From contig NZ_FOJU01000004.1 in NCBI RefSeq assembly GCF_900111875.1, positions 62,001 through 126,000 on the forward strand: DNA of 64,000 nt. The letters run 5' to 3'. The notes under the pieces are model-generated. The model worked only from the letters and a program-made list of their open reading frames with translations, searched no databases and was not told the DNA's origin. This DNA comes from Poseidonocella pacifica (lineage in GTDB: Bacteria; Pseudomonadota; Alphaproteobacteria; Rhodobacterales; Rhodobacteraceae). This document shows positions 26,594 through 36,022 of this stretch, piece by piece. A program made the translations under genes and the position numbers. The number at the start of each line of letters is the position of its first letter. Positions within the stretch are counted from its first letter, which is position 1.

Positions 26594-28477
26594 ATGTTTC
26601 ACGTGAAACAATTCGATGTCGTGGTTGTTGGTGGGGGGCACGCCGGAGTCGAGGCGGCACATGCGGCACATCGTCTTGGACTGTCAACGGCACTGATCAC
26701 GAAATCAAAGTACGACCTAGGAGTAATGTCTTGCAACCCGGCAATAGGCGGGTTGGGTAAGGGACACCTTGTACGTGAAATAGATGCGTTGGATGGATTG
26801 ATGGCGCGTGTAGCAGATCGATCCACTATTCAACATAGGCTGCTCAATCGCAGTAAAGGGCCGGCGGTTCGAGGGCCACGAGCACAGATCGATCGCTCGG
26901 TGTTTCGCCAGGAGATGGCGTCTGAGATCGCGAAAGCAGGTAATATCTCCGTTATAGAAGGTGAGGTCCTCGATATAATCGAGGAAAACGGACGAATTTG
27001 CGGCGTGAATGTCGCAAAGCTCGGGGATATTCGGGCTACTTCGACTATCATTACTACCGGGACCTTTCTGGGTGGTAAGATATTTGTTGGACGAGAGGTC
27101 GTTTTCGGTGGGAGAATGGGGCAAACGTCCTCCAAGGCGCTTTCTGACCGTTTCAGAGGTTTGGGTCTCGGGGTAGGGCGTCTAAAAACGGGAACTCCGC
27201 CTAGATTGAACTCGAGAACGATCAACTGGGATGCGCTCAGTCGTCAGGAGGGTGATACGCACCCTGAATTTCTGTCCTTTATGACGCGGAAAACATCTTT
27301 GCCTCAAATTGCCTGTGGGGTAACGGCGACAAACGATCTTACTCACGAAATTATCCGGAATAACCTCCATTTGTCGGCGATGTACGGAGGAGATATCGAG
27401 GGCGTGGGGCCCAGGTATTGTCCCTCGATTGAGGATAAGGTGAGCAGGTTTGCGGATAAGTCAGAACATCAAGTTTTTCTTGAACCTGAAGGTTTGAACG
27501 ACGATACCGTTTACCCGAATGGTATCTCTACATCCCTACCGGTAGACATTCAGGAATCTTACGTACGGTCTATTAGAGGGTTAGAGCAGGTCGAGATCCT
27601 CCAACCTGGATATGCGATAGAATACGATTTTCTGGATCCAAAGTCGTTGGAACCCACGCTTGAGCATTCAGAGCTAAAGGGCTTGTACTTCGCTGGGCAA
27701 ATTAATGGGACGACTGGATATGAGGAGGCTGCCGCCCAGGGTTTGGTCGCGGGGCTGAATGCCGGACTGGCGGCGAAAGAACTTCCAGGACTTAGTTTTG
27801 ATCGATCCAGTTCGTACATTGGGGTTATGATTGATGATCTGGTCAGCCGTGGTGTGACTGAGCCCTACCGAATGTTTACATCCCGCGCGGAGTTTCGGTT
27901 GAAACTTCGAATCGACAATGCCGATCAGCGTTTGACGGAAATAGGATATTCGATCGGGTGCGTATCTGAGGATCGCTGGGCTCACTATAGTACAAAGAAG
28001 GGACGCATAGCTGCGGGATACCACATCCTGTCCAGGCGGGGTTTTACGTCACACGAACTTGAGAGAGTAGGGTTCTCCGTCAAGCATGATGGGCAGAAGC
28101 GAACTCCATTTGAACTCCTTTCATTGCCTGGCGTCGATCTTGCTGATGTTGTCAAACTCGTCGAATCCAATGAAATCGCAGAGTTTGAACCGTCAATACT
28201 TGAGCAACTGGCTATAGAAGCACGATACGCGCATCTTCTTCATCGTCAGGAGAGCGAAGTTGAGGCGCTTGCGAAAGACCAGAATCTAACAATCCCCTTA
28301 GATTTTGATTACGAACGGCTTTCAGGGCTTTCGAACGAGGTAAAATCCAAGCTTAAGGCCCACGAACCAAAAACTATCGCCCACGCTGCTAGATTAGAGG
28401 GCATTACACCAGCTGCGTTGACACGGATCGTCATCGAGCTTCGGCGAGTGGAGTTAAGCCGAGCCCATGTCGGTTGA
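26594..28477 (+). CDS. mnmG: tRNA uridine-5-carboxymethylaminomethyl modification enzyme MnmG
   Basis: FAD-dependent partner of MnmE, 627 aa, acting on U34. The FAD-binding motif VVVGGGHAGVEAA is at residues 10-22, followed by SCNPAIGGLGKGH, GTFLGGKIFVG and the C-terminal RRVELSR region. It begins MFHVKQ because its first codons are formed by a parS palindrome, a known alphaproteobacterial feature. Three bases separate it from mnmE, and it overlaps rsmG by 11 bases. Confidence 0.96.
   Translation: MFHVKQFDVVVVGGGHAGVEAAHAAHRLGLSTALITKSKYDLGVMSCNPAIGGLGKGHLVREIDALDGLMARVADRSTIQHRLLNRSKGPAVRGPRAQIDRSVFRQEMASEIAKAGNISVIEGEVLDIIEENGRICGVNVAKLGDIRATSTIITTGTFLGGKIFVGREVVFGGRMGQTSSKALSDRFRGLGLGVGRLKTGTPPRLNSRTINWDALSRQEGDTHPEFLSFMTRKTSLPQIACGVTATNDLTHEIIRNNLHLSAMYGGDIEGVGPRYCPSIEDKVSRFADKSEHQVFLEPEGLNDDTVYPNGISTSLPVDIQESYVRSIRGLEQVEILQPGYAIEYDFLDPKSLEPTLEHSELKGLYFAGQINGTTGYEEAAAQGLVAGLNAGLAAKELPGLSFDRSSSYIGVMIDDLVSRGVTEPYRMFTSRAEFRLKLRIDNADQRLTEIGYSIGCVSEDRWAHYSTKKGRIAAGYHILSRRGFTSHELERVGFSVKHDGQKRTPFELLSLPGVDLADVVKLVESNEIAEFEPSILEQLAIEARYAHLLHRQESEVEALAKDQNLTIPLDFDYERLSGLSNEVKSKLKAHEPKTIAHAARLEGITPAALTRIVIELRRVELSRAHVG
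26595..26610. promoter_or_regulatory. parS: parS centromere site
   Basis: TGTTTCACGTGAAACA is a perfect 16-bp palindrome identical to the universal ParB-binding parS consensus. It overlaps codons 1-6 of mnmG. parA and parB lie 2.4-4.2 kb downstream, and the proposed origin is 3.1-3.5 kb upstream, so this should be a primary segregation site. Confidence 0.93.
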
Positions 28478-29063
28478 ACTATCAGTTGAGGAGGTAGCTG
28501 ACCTTCGGAAGTTCGAGGAGTTGGTTCTTAGCTGGACTGCTAGGATTAATTTGGTATCGCGGGAGCAAAGAACCCACCTTTGGGACCGGCATATACTTGA
28601 TTCTGTTCAACTTTCTAGAGCGCTCGTTGAGCGGTGCACTTGGCTTGACGTTGGTAGCGGTGGTGGATTTCCAGGGATCGTGCTTGCAGTAATTGCGAAG
28701 CACAGATCCATAAGCGTCGATTTCACTCTAGTAGATAGTGATAAGAGGAAGTGTGCATTTTTAACGTACGCCTCCCATAGTCTATCACTAAATGTGCATG
28801 TACGCGCAGAGAGGGTCGAAGATTTGGCTATGGATTCAGCGGATAAGATCAGTGCGCGGGCTTTTACCTCGGTCGGGCGGATTATCGCGCTGACAGGACC
28901 TCATTTGCGAAAAGATGGTGAGCTTCACTTGCTCTGCGGTGAGAATTGGAAGAAAGAAGTGGAGTTGGCTCGGAAAGAGTACAACTTCGATCTGGAAGCG
29001 ACGCCTAGTGTGACGAATCCGGCGTCCAGTGTTCTCAAAATCTCGGCGATCAGACATGCATAA
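28467..29063 (+). CDS. rsmG: 16S rRNA (guanine-527-N7)-methyltransferase RsmG
   Basis: SAM-dependent methyltransferase, 198 aa, that methylates G527 of 16S rRNA. The SAM motif WLDVGSGGGFPGIVLA and the region LVDSDKRKCAFL are clear, and KISARAFTS is the later conserved segment. It sits between mnmG and parA with overlaps at both ends (11 and 8 bases), the standard origin-region order. Confidence 0.94.
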   Translation: MSVELSVEEVADLRKFEELVLSWTARINLVSREQRTHLWDRHILDSVQLSRALVERCTWLDVGSGGGFPGIVLAVIAKHRSISVDFTLVDSDKRKCAFLTYASHSLSLNVHVRAERVEDLAMDSADKISARAFTSVGRIIALTGPHLRKDGELHLLCGENWKKEVELARKEYNFDLEATPSVTNPASSVLKISAIRHA

Positions 29064-29880
29064 TCATGGTACCACCGCAGACACCCGAGTGATTGCGATC
29101 GCGAACCAGAAGGGCGGGGTGGGCAAGACAACAACCGCAATCAACCTGGCAACCGCACTTAGCGAACTTGGGAAGCGTGTCCTTCTGATAGATCTGGATC
29201 CTCAGGGAAATGCATCGACTGGACTTGGGCGCGAACTCAGGGACAGAACTTATTCGTCGTATGACTTTATTTTCAACCGCACGAAGCTGGCAGAAACGAT
29301 ATCAGAGACCAAGTACGAGAACCTAGATATCGTAGCATCGACCACGGACCTGAGTTCCGCTGATATTGAGCTTTATGACAGGGAGCGAAAGCTCTATCAG
29401 CTAAAGGACTCGATCTCCGCGCTGCGCCGAGCGGAGTTGCACTATGATTTCGTGTTCATCGATTGTCCGCCATCTCTCAATCTCCTGACGCTTAATGCCT
29501 TGGTAGCTTCGAATTCCATCGTTGTACCGTTGCAAAGCGAGTTCTTTGCGCTTGAGGGGCTTTCCCAGCTCATGCAAACAATCACAATGATCAGGAAATC
29601 TTCTAATAAGTCATTGAGAATAGAGGGAATTCTTGTGACTATGTTTGACGCTCGGAACCGAATTTCACGTCAGGTAGAAGACGATGCTCGGAGCCACTTG
29701 GGTTCCCTCGTGTTTGAGACGCGCATTCCTCGCAGCGTCCGTCTCAGCGAAGCGCCATCATTCTCGCAATCGATTCACGACTACGATAGATACTCCAAGG
29801 GGGGCCAAGCGTATCGAAAGCTTGCTTGGGAAATCCTCCGTCGGTACGAAACTTCCCAGGAGACAGCACATGTCCAGTGA
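29056..29880 (+). CDS. parA: Chromosome partitioning ATPase ParA
   Basis: ParA/Soj ATPase that moves ParB-parS complexes over the nucleoid, 274 aa. The deviant Walker A is NQKGGVGKTTTAINLA; IDLDPQGNASTGLG and the Walker B region FIDCPPSLNLLT follow. ATG 29056 overlaps the rsmG stop by eight bases. A longer frame from 29029 would lie within rsmG and is not preferred. It overlaps parB by 11 bases. Confidence 0.95.
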   Translation: MHNHGTTADTRVIAIANQKGGVGKTTTAINLATALSELGKRVLLIDLDPQGNASTGLGRELRDRTYSSYDFIFNRTKLAETISETKYENLDIVASTTDLSSADIELYDRERKLYQLKDSISALRRAELHYDFVFIDCPPSLNLLTLNALVASNSIVVPLQSEFFALEGLSQLMQTITMIRKSSNKSLRIEGILVTMFDARNRISRQVEDDARSHLGSLVFETRIPRSVRLSEAPSFSQSIHDYDRYSKGGQAYRKLAWEILRRYETSQETAHVQ

Positions 29881-30763
29881 GAGCCGATCGAAGGGCCTTG
29901 GTCGCGGCCTCTCCGCACTTCTGGCCGATATTCAGCCCGAACAGGACGAGCGGCTTGATCGTGCGTATACGAAATTTGTTCCCATCGAAGAGGTCGAGCC
30001 TAATCCGGACCAGCCACGAAAGGCATTTTCGGATGCTGATCTTGACGATCTGGCCAACTCGATTGCGGAGAAGGGTATCCTGCAGCCGCTGATCGTGCGT
30101 CCGGTCAACGGGGGAGAACGCTATCAAATCGTCGCGGGTGAGCGTCGTTGGCGTGCCGCGCAAATGGCGCGTCTTCATGAAATTCCGGTTCTTGTCAGGG
30201 AACTTAACGACGTCGAAGTGCTTGAGATCGCCATTGTCGAGAACGTACAGCGCGCGGATCTCAATGCTATAGAAGAGGCGACAGGCTATAAACAGTTGAT
30301 CGATAGCTTTGGCCACACGCAGGAAAAGATCGCGACGGCACTCGGCAAAAGCCGGAGTCACATCGCCAACGTCCTACGGCTATTGAACCTTCCCCCTGAG
30401 ATACAGGCCTATGTTTCACGGGGGCTCATTTCCGCCGGACATGCGCGTGCAGTCATTGGTCATGAGCGGGCCGTTGAACTCATCGAAGAGGCGGTCAAGA
30501 AAGGACTGAGCGTTCGGGAAATCGAGAAGCTTGCCAAAAAGACCGAGACACCGTCGAAGGCAACTCGCCGGTCTGCGCGTAGCGGCTCCAAGGATCCTAG
30601 TACAATTGAGCTTGAATCTGATCTGAGCGCCGCGGTCGGGATGAAGATCGGCATTGATCACGATGAAGAGCGGGGCAGTGGCCGCGTTTCGATCAGCTAT
30701 GATACTTTGGATCAGTTGGACGATATTTGCCGCTTATTGGGGCAGTCAACCAGCCGCGATTAA
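29870..30763 (+). CDS. parB: Chromosome partitioning protein ParB
   Basis: CTPase and parS-binding protein, 297 aa. The N-terminal ParA-contact segment is GLGRGLSALL. The CTP-binding pocket residues lie around VAGERRWRAAQMA and VENVQRADLNAIEEA. The helix-turn-helix region is GKSRSHIANVLRLLNLP, and the C-terminus is a dimerisation domain. The start follows AGGAG. The 3' end overlaps the convergent hemW by 18 bases. Confidence 0.95.
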   Translation: MSSESRSKGLGRGLSALLADIQPEQDERLDRAYTKFVPIEEVEPNPDQPRKAFSDADLDDLANSIAEKGILQPLIVRPVNGGERYQIVAGERRWRAAQMARLHEIPVLVRELNDVEVLEIAIVENVQRADLNAIEEATGYKQLIDSFGHTQEKIATALGKSRSHIANVLRLLNLPPEIQAYVSRGLISAGHARAVIGHERAVELIEEAVKKGLSVREIEKLAKKTETPSKATRRSARSGSKDPSTIELESDLSAAVGMKIGIDHDEERGSGRVSISYDTLDQLDDICRLLGQSTSRD

Positions 30764-31906
30764 TGACGAAACGATCGCATCGGTGAGGGGCCGCCCCTTT
30801 GTCGTGATGCGTAGGCCGTTCTCTCCTGATTGCAGGAGCCCCAGCTCCTCCAGTCGCGCAATTTCCGACTGGCTGACCGATTTCCCGGCGATCGCGTGGT
30901 ACCGATCCAAATCCATACCTTCGGTGAGGCGAAGCGACATCATGAGGTATTCATCCGCCTGATCTTCGGGTCCCAGATCTTCGATCAGCGCTTCCCCAGC
31001 GCCGTTTTCAACGGATTTGAGCCACGGAATTGGCGCTTTTGGCTCCGTTGTGGCGCGTTTTAACCCATTCACCGTGAGGCGCCCGTGGGCGCCAGGTCCG
31101 ATCCCCGCGAAGTCACCATACCGCCAGTAGATCAAGTTATGCTCACAGGCATTCCCGTCGGCCGCGTAGTTGGACACCTCATAATTCTCTATGCCCGCCT
31201 TGGCTGTCCGTGCTCCGGTCTCCTCGAACAGGGCAATGGCGAGGTCCTCATCGGGCAAGCCATTGAGCTTTCCCGCAGCCTTGCGCTTTGCGAACATGGT
31301 CCCCGGCTCAATCGTCAGCTCATAAAGCGAGAGATGCCCGGCGGCCATGTCGAGCGCCCGATCAAGCTCTGATTTCCACGCACTCAGCGTTTGGCCCTGG
31401 CGCCCGTAGATAAGATCGAAGGAGGAACGCGGGAAGGTTTGCTGGGAAATGGAGATCGCGCGCAGTGCGGCTTCGACATCGTGCAGACGTCCGAGCCGGC
31501 GCAAATCGTCGTCGTGCAGAGCCTGCACGCCGAGTGACAGCCTATTCACGCCAGCATCACGCAGCGCACGAAACCGGCCGACCTCAGAGGAGGATGGGTT
31601 TGCTTCTAGCGTGACTTCAAAATTGTTCGATATCGGCCAGGTTGCTCGAATTCGTTCAAGAATGTGTCCGACCGTATCTGGGTCCATGAGGCTGGGCGTT
31701 CCGCCGCCGAAAAAGACGGTAGATAACGTCCGACCGGGAAATTCCCGGCCAAGACGATCAATCTCGGACAAGTAGGCACGGCGCCAACGGGATTGATCTA
31801 TGAACTGGGAAACGTGGCTGTTGAAATCGCAATAGGGACACTTGGCCTCGCAGAACGGCCAGTGAATATAGATCGCGAAACCAGCATTCTGCCAATCCTC
31901 AATCAA
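30746..31906 (-). CDS. hemW: Radical SAM protein HemW (heme chaperone)
   Basis: Member of the HemN-like radical SAM family, 386 aa. The cluster motif CEAKCPYC (CX3CX2C) is at about residue 19, followed by YIHWPFC and FFGGGTPSLM. HemW binds and transfers heme rather than being a coproporphyrinogen oxidase. The start is TTG, six bases after AAAGG; no ATG is available near the normal N-terminus. It overlaps rdgB by eight bases. Confidence 0.9.
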   Translation of the reverse strand: MIEDWQNAGFAIYIHWPFCEAKCPYCDFNSHVSQFIDQSRWRRAYLSEIDRLGREFPGRTLSTVFFGGGTPSLMDPDTVGHILERIRATWPISNNFEVTLEANPSSSEVGRFRALRDAGVNRLSLGVQALHDDDLRRLGRLHDVEAALRAISISQQTFPRSSFDLIYGRQGQTLSAWKSELDRALDMAAGHLSLYELTIEPGTMFAKRKAAGKLNGLPDEDLAIALFEETGARTAKAGIENYEVSNYAADGNACEHNLIYWRYGDFAGIGPGAHGRLTVNGLKRATTEPKAPIPWLKSVENGAGEALIEDLGPEDQADEYLMMSLRLTEGMDLDRYHAIAGKSVSQSEIARLEELGLLQSGENGLRITTKGRPLTDAIVSSLIAAG

Positions 31907-32507
31907 AACAAACCTTTACGAACTTTTCGAAAGCGAGGCTGCGATGAGAGATAGCGTGCTTTCGCTCTGGATCCATTTCCCCTAAGGTTTCCGTTTCACC
32001 CTCAGGCAGGAACATTGGGTCAAAGCCAAAGCCGCGGTCGCCGCGCTTGGGCCAGACGAGAACGCCTTCGACTGTCCCTTCGAAGATCTTGTCGCTGCCA
32101 TCGGGGAAGGCGAGGCATAATGTACAGTGAAACGCGGCAGAATACGGGGCAGGGCGCCCCGTGATCTGCACAGCCTGCCAGACCTTTTCCATAGCCATAT
32201 CAAAATCGCGGCCATGCTCTGTCTCGGCCCAATCCGCGGTATGGACACCGGGGCGACCATCAAGCGCGATGACGCTCAATCCGCTATCGTCTGAAAGGGC
32301 AGGAAGGCCAGTTTCGCGCGCCGCGTGATGAGCCTTCAATCTTGCGTTTCCGGCAAAGGTCTCTTCTGTCTCGTCCGGCTCACTCAGCCCGAAGTCCTTC
32401 GCCGATTTCACCTCTACGTCATAGGGAAGAAGCAATGCCGCGATTTCCCGCAGCTTGCCCGCGTTGTGGCTTGCCAGAACAATGGTTCCGCTGAGATGAT
32501 CAGACAT
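31899..32507 (-). CDS. rdgB: XTP/dITP pyrophosphatase RdgB
   Basis: Inosine triphosphate pyrophosphatase of the HAM1 family, 202 aa, that removes deaminated purine nucleotides. It begins [14 protein letters not shown], with [12 protein letters not shown] and SDDSGLSV in the substrate site, and ends near [14 protein letters not shown]. The ATG at 32507 is used rather than a longer frame from 32558. It overlaps rph by eight bases. Confidence 0.95.
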   Translation of the reverse strand: MSDHLSGTIVLASHNAGKLREIAALLLPYDVEVKSAKDFGLSEPDETEETFAGNARLKAHHAARETGLPALSDDSGLSVIALDGRPGVHTADWAETEHGRDFDMAMEKVWQAVQITGRPAPYSAAFHCTLCLAFPDGSDKIFEGTVEGVLVWPKRGDRGFGFDPMFLPEGETETLGEMDPERKHAISHRSLAFEKFVKVCFD

Positions 32508-33216
32508 TGGTGACGGATTTCTGGATTTCTGCGAGTTGAGCAACGCCTTGTTCCGCAAGACCCATGAGGTTGTCCATCTGCGCGCGGGAGAAGGTTGCGC
32601 CCTCGGCTGACATCTGAACTTCGATGAGGCGCCCCGAGCCTGTCATGACAAAGTTGCCATCGACGCCGGCTTCGCTGTCCTCGGGGTAATCGAGATCAAG
32701 AACGGGTTGCCCCGCATAGATGCCACAGGAGATCGCTGCCACCGGGTCGGGAAGGGGGTCGCTTTGGATCGACCCTGTTTTCAAGAGCTTGTTGACTGCG
32801 AGGCGAAGAGCGACCCAACCACCGGTGATGGAGGCACAGCGCGTGCCGCCGTCCGCTTGTATCACATCGCAATCGACGGTGATCTGACGTTCTCCAAGTG
32901 CGACCCGGTCTACTCCGGCCCGGAGGCTTCGCCCTATCAGGCGTTGAATTTCCACGGTCCGGCCACCTTGCTTGCCCGCCGCGCTTTCGCGGCGCATCCG
33001 GGAATGGGTCGCCCTCGGGAGCATGCCGTATTCCGCAGTGACCCAGCCAAGGCCCGATCCCTTGATAAACGGCGGGACGCGATCTTCGATCGTTGCAGTA
33101 CAGAGGACGTGCGTATCGCCGATGCGGATGAGGCAGCTTCCTTCGGCGTGTTTGGTGATACCGGTTTCGATTGAAACCGACCGCATTTCACTTAAATCTC
33201 GACCGGATGGGCGCAT
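32500..33216 (-). CDS. rph: Ribonuclease PH
   Basis: Phosphate-dependent 3'-5' exoribonuclease that trims tRNA 3' ends, 238 aa. It starts [12 protein letters not shown], followed by [16 protein letters not shown] and the RNA-binding region [19 protein letters not shown] (given in part). The C-terminal [15 protein letters not shown] is conserved. The longer frame to 33291 is not used. It is divergent from hrcA; together with rdgB and hemW it forms a minus-strand operon. Confidence 0.95.
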   Translation of the reverse strand: MRPSGRDLSEMRSVSIETGITKHAEGSCLIRIGDTHVLCTATIEDRVPPFIKGSGLGWVTAEYGMLPRATHSRMRRESAAGKQGGRTVEIQRLIGRSLRAGVDRVALGERQITVDCDVIQADGGTRCASITGGWVALRLAVNKLLKTGSIQSDPLPDPVAAISCGIYAGQPVLDLDYPEDSEAGVDGNFVMTGSGRLIEVQMSAEGATFSRAQMDNLMGLAEQGVAQLAEIQKSVTNV

Positions 33217-33277
33217 GTGGTTTCCTTCCTTATTTTGTGGGGAGATACCTCTGTGCCTTGGGGGAGCGCAAGCCTGA

Positions 33278-33307
33278 TTGACCCCGCGCATGCTTCGGAC
33301 CTATGCT
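33278..33307 (+). promoter_or_regulatory. Candidate hrcA-grpE promoter
   Basis: TTGACC and TATGCT are separated by 18 bases and lie 21 bases before the hrcA ATG, giving a very short leader. The elements are seen directly; sigma factor use is inferred. I found no CIRCE inverted repeat here. Confidence 0.4.
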
Positions 33308-33327
33308 TCTCACTTGGCAAATATGAC

Positions 33328-34392
33328 ATGACCAACCAATCTGGAATCATCGATGAGCTGAACGAGCGGTCGCGCGAGGTATTCCGGCGCGTCGTCGAAG
33401 GATATCTTGAAAGCGGCGATCCCGTCGGAAGCCGTACCCTCACCCGGAACTTCAGCCAAAAGATCAGCGCCGCCACGATCCGCAACGTGATGCAGGATCT
33501 GGAGTTTCTGGGTTTGCTCGACAGCCCCCATGCCTCCGCAGGCCGCGTTCCGACACAGCTTGGGCTTCGTATGTTTGTGGATGGGCTCCTCGAGGTGCGC
33601 AATCTCGACGAGGGTGACCGCAGCAAGATCGACGCGACGGTCGCCAGTAATTCTGCCGATGTCGGCGGTCTGCTTGATGACATCGGAACCGCGCTTTCGG
33701 GAGTGACTCAGGGGGCATCGCTGGTGCTCGCGCCCAAACGCGAAGCGCCGATCAAGCATATCGAGTTCGTCTCTCTGGCCCATGATCGTGCGTTGGTGGT
33801 GCTGGTGTTTGCCGATGGACATGTAGAGAACCGCCTTTTCACGCCGCCGCCGGGTCAAACACCCAGCTCCATGCGAGAGGCCGCGAACTTCCTGAATGCA
33901 CTTGTTGAGGGAAAGCGGCTGAGCGACTTGCGGGATGTGATGCGCAAGGAAGTCACCCGACGCCGACAGGAGATCGACGTACTCGCCCGCGATCTGGTCG
34001 AAAGCGGCCTTGCGGTATGGGATGGGGAAACGGACCGTCACGAACGCCTCATCGTCCGGGGCCGTGCAAATCTACTTGGTGGTGGTGCAGAAGAAGAAGA
34101 CGTCCTGAAGATTCGTGAGCTGTTTGACGATCTTGAGCGCAAACGAGACATCGCGGAATTTCTCGAATTGGCGGACGAAGGGGATGGGGTCCGTATCTTT
34201 ATCGGCTCCGAAAACAAACTTTTCTCACTTTCGGGTTCATCTCTGGTGGTTTCTCCATATATGAACGCAGACCGTAAGATCGTGGGCGCCGTCGGGGTGA
34301 TTGGACCGACGCGCCTAAACTATGGACGTATAGTGCCGATCGTGGATTACACGGCGCAGTTGGTCGGAAAGCTGATATCCGACCGCGGATAG
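33328..34392 (+). CDS. hrcA: Heat-inducible transcription repressor HrcA
   Basis: Repressor of groESL-type operons through CIRCE elements, 354 aa. The N-terminal winged-helix region is VFRRVVEGYLESGDPVGSR and the conserved segment after it is SAATIRNVMQDLEFLGLL. The C-terminal domain ends with IGPTRLNYGRIVPIVDY. The ATG at 33328 is favoured over the upstream start at 33217, which would sit in the rph promoter. grpE follows after nine bases. Confidence 0.95.
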   Translation: MTNQSGIIDELNERSREVFRRVVEGYLESGDPVGSRTLTRNFSQKISAATIRNVMQDLEFLGLLDSPHASAGRVPTQLGLRMFVDGLLEVRNLDEGDRSKIDATVASNSADVGGLLDDIGTALSGVTQGASLVLAPKREAPIKHIEFVSLAHDRALVVLVFADGHVENRLFTPPPGQTPSSMREAANFLNALVEGKRLSDLRDVMRKEVTRRRQEIDVLARDLVESGLAVWDGETDRHERLIVRGRANLLGGGAEEEDVLKIRELFDDLERKRDIAEFLELADEGDGVRIFIGSENKLFSLSGSSLVVSPYMNADRKIVGAVGVIGPTRLNYGRIVPIVDYTAQLVGKLISDRG

Positions 34393-34401
34393 AGGTGAGA
34401 C

Positions 34402-34962
34402 ATGGCAGAGCCAAGAGAAGACGAGTTCCTAGACGACGTCGAGACCGCCGAGGCGGAGGCTTACGCAGAGGAGGCCGGGGAAATTAGCGACGAAGCCATT
34501 GAGCTCGATTCCCTGAAGGCCGAGCGTGACGAGCTACGCGATAAGTGGATGCGGGCGTTGGCAGATGCGGAAAACTCCCGCAAACGCGCCGACAAGCAAC
34601 GCCGCGAAGCCGAGCAGTATGGCGGGTCGAAGTTCGCCCGTGACATGCTTCCGGTCTATGACAACCTCAAGCGTGCGCTCGAAGCGGCAAACGACGAACA
34701 GCGCGAGGCCGCGAAAGCCCTCATCGAAGGGATCGAACTCACCCTACGCGAGTTGCAGAACGTCTTTGAGAAACACGGGATTCACGTCGTGTCGCCAAAG
34801 GTCGGTGATCGTTTTGATCCGCAGGTGCATGAGGCGATGTTCGAAGCACCCTTGCCGGGCACCAAAGCAGGCGAAATCATTCAGGTCTCTGCCGAAGGCT
34901 TCATGCTGCATGAGCGTCTTTTACGTCCGGCAGCGGTAGGGGTCTCATCGACCCCCGCCTGA
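34402..34962 (+). CDS. grpE: Nucleotide exchange factor GrpE
   Basis: Exchange factor for DnaK, 186 aa. An acidic N-terminus leads to a long coiled coil (LKAERDELRDKWMRALADAEN) and the beta-wing domain with EKHGIHVVSPKVGDRFDPQ. Co-transcribed with hrcA. It ends one base before the convergent ABC ATPase gene. Confidence 0.95.
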   Translation: MAEPREDEFLDDVETAEAEAYAEEAGEISDEAIELDSLKAERDELRDKWMRALADAENSRKRADKQRREAEQYGGSKFARDMLPVYDNLKRALEAANDEQREAAKALIEGIELTLRELQNVFEKHGIHVVSPKVGDRFDPQVHEAMFEAPLPGTKAGEIIQVSAEGFMLHERLLRPAAVGVSSTPA

Positions 34963-34963
34963 T

Positions 34964-36022
34964 CTAGCGTACACGGAGCTCGGTTTCGGCGTCGAAGAAC
35001 AGGATACGAGATGTGTCCACCTCGAGCCCGACCGAGTCTCCGTCCCTCGCAGGGCGGTCTTCACCAGCTTCCACGATGACGCGTTCCTGCGTTTCCTTGT
35101 TCCGAAGATAGATGTAGGAGACGCCGCCGAGCGATTCCGTCAGGTCAACAACGTGGCTCTCCCCGGGAACAATACGTGCGTGGCCGGGGCGTATTCCGGC
35201 CGATAGGGCGCGTGTCCCACCACCGATCGACGCAGGCGCCGCGACGGAGATGCCAATCCCGGGAATACGGATTTCGGCGTTTTGGGCGGTAGCCCCGACA
35301 AAGTTCATAGCGGGCGATCCGATGAACCCTGCGACAAACTTGTTGTCGGGATCGCGGTAGAGATCCATTGGGGCACCGACCTGTTCGATCCGCCCGGCCC
35401 GCAACACCACGATCTTGTCAGCGAGCGTCATCGCTTCGACCTGATCATGCGTCACATAGATCATCGTCGCGCCGATTTCCTTGTGCAAGCGAGCAATCTC
35501 GACGCGCATCTCGACCCGCAGTTCCGCATCAAGGTTTGACAACGGTTCGTCGAACAGGAACACGTCCGGCCCCCGTACGATGGCCCGCCCGATCGCGACC
35601 CGCTGGCGCTGACCTCCGGAAAGCGCTTTGGGCTTGCGGTCCAAATAGTCCTCAAGCTTGAGGATTCGTGCCGCTTCGTCGACCTTTGCGCGGATCTCTT
35701 CCTTGGGCTGCCGGTTCATTCTCAGGCCGAAACCCATATTTTCCCCGACCGTCATGTGGGGATAAAGCGCGTAGGTCTGAAAAACCATAGCGATCCCCCG
35801 CTCGGCCGGATCGAGGTGGGTTACGTCGCGCCCAGCAATGGAGATGCGACCGTCTGTGGTTTCCTCCAGTCCTGCGATCATGCGCAGCAGGGTCGACTTT
35901 CCGCATCCCGAAGGCCCCACGAAGACGCAAAACTCTCCGTCCTCTACCGCAAGGTCGACCCCATGCATGACTTGTACTTCGCCGTATTTCTTGACGACGT
36001 TCTCGATTGAGACACCAGACAT
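34964..36022 (-). CDS. Sugar ABC transporter ATP-binding protein (UgpC/MsmK type)
   Basis: ATPase of a CUT1-type carbohydrate importer, 352 aa. Walker A is GPSGCGKST, the signature is [14 protein letters not shown], Walker B is [12 protein letters not shown], and the H-loop is [11 protein letters not shown]-terminal OB-type regulatory domain follows from about residue 240. It is on the opposite strand to the binding protein and permeases it should energise, in an operon with iclR (TGATG overlap). No other ATPase gene is near, so it most likely serves that transporter. Confidence 0.9.
   Translation of the reverse strand: MSGVSIENVVKKYGEVQVMHGVDLAVEDGEFCVFVGPSGCGKSTLLRMIAGLEETTDGRISIAGRDVTHLDPAERGIAMVFQTYALYPHMTVGENMGFGLRMNRQPKEEIRAKVDEAARILKLEDYLDRKPKALSGGQRQRVAIGRAIVRGPDVFLFDEPLSNLDAELRVEMRVEIARLHKEIGATMIYVTHDQVEAMTLADKIVVLRAGRIEQVGAPMDLYRDPDNKFVAGFIGSPAMNFVGATAQNAEIRIPGIGISVAAPASIGGGTRALSAGIRPGHARIVPGESHVVDLTESLGGVSYIYLRNKETQERVIVEAGEDRPARDGDSVGLEVDTSRILFFDAETELRVR

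Noticed and set aside
30412-30420. Second parS site in parB (TGTTTCACG)
   Set aside because: Only the left half fits; the following bases GGGGCTC break the palindrome.
34964-36022. ABC ATPase as part of a separate transporter system
   Set aside because: It has the CUT1 type and the only nearby permeases and binding protein are in the divergent operon, which itself lacks an ATPase.
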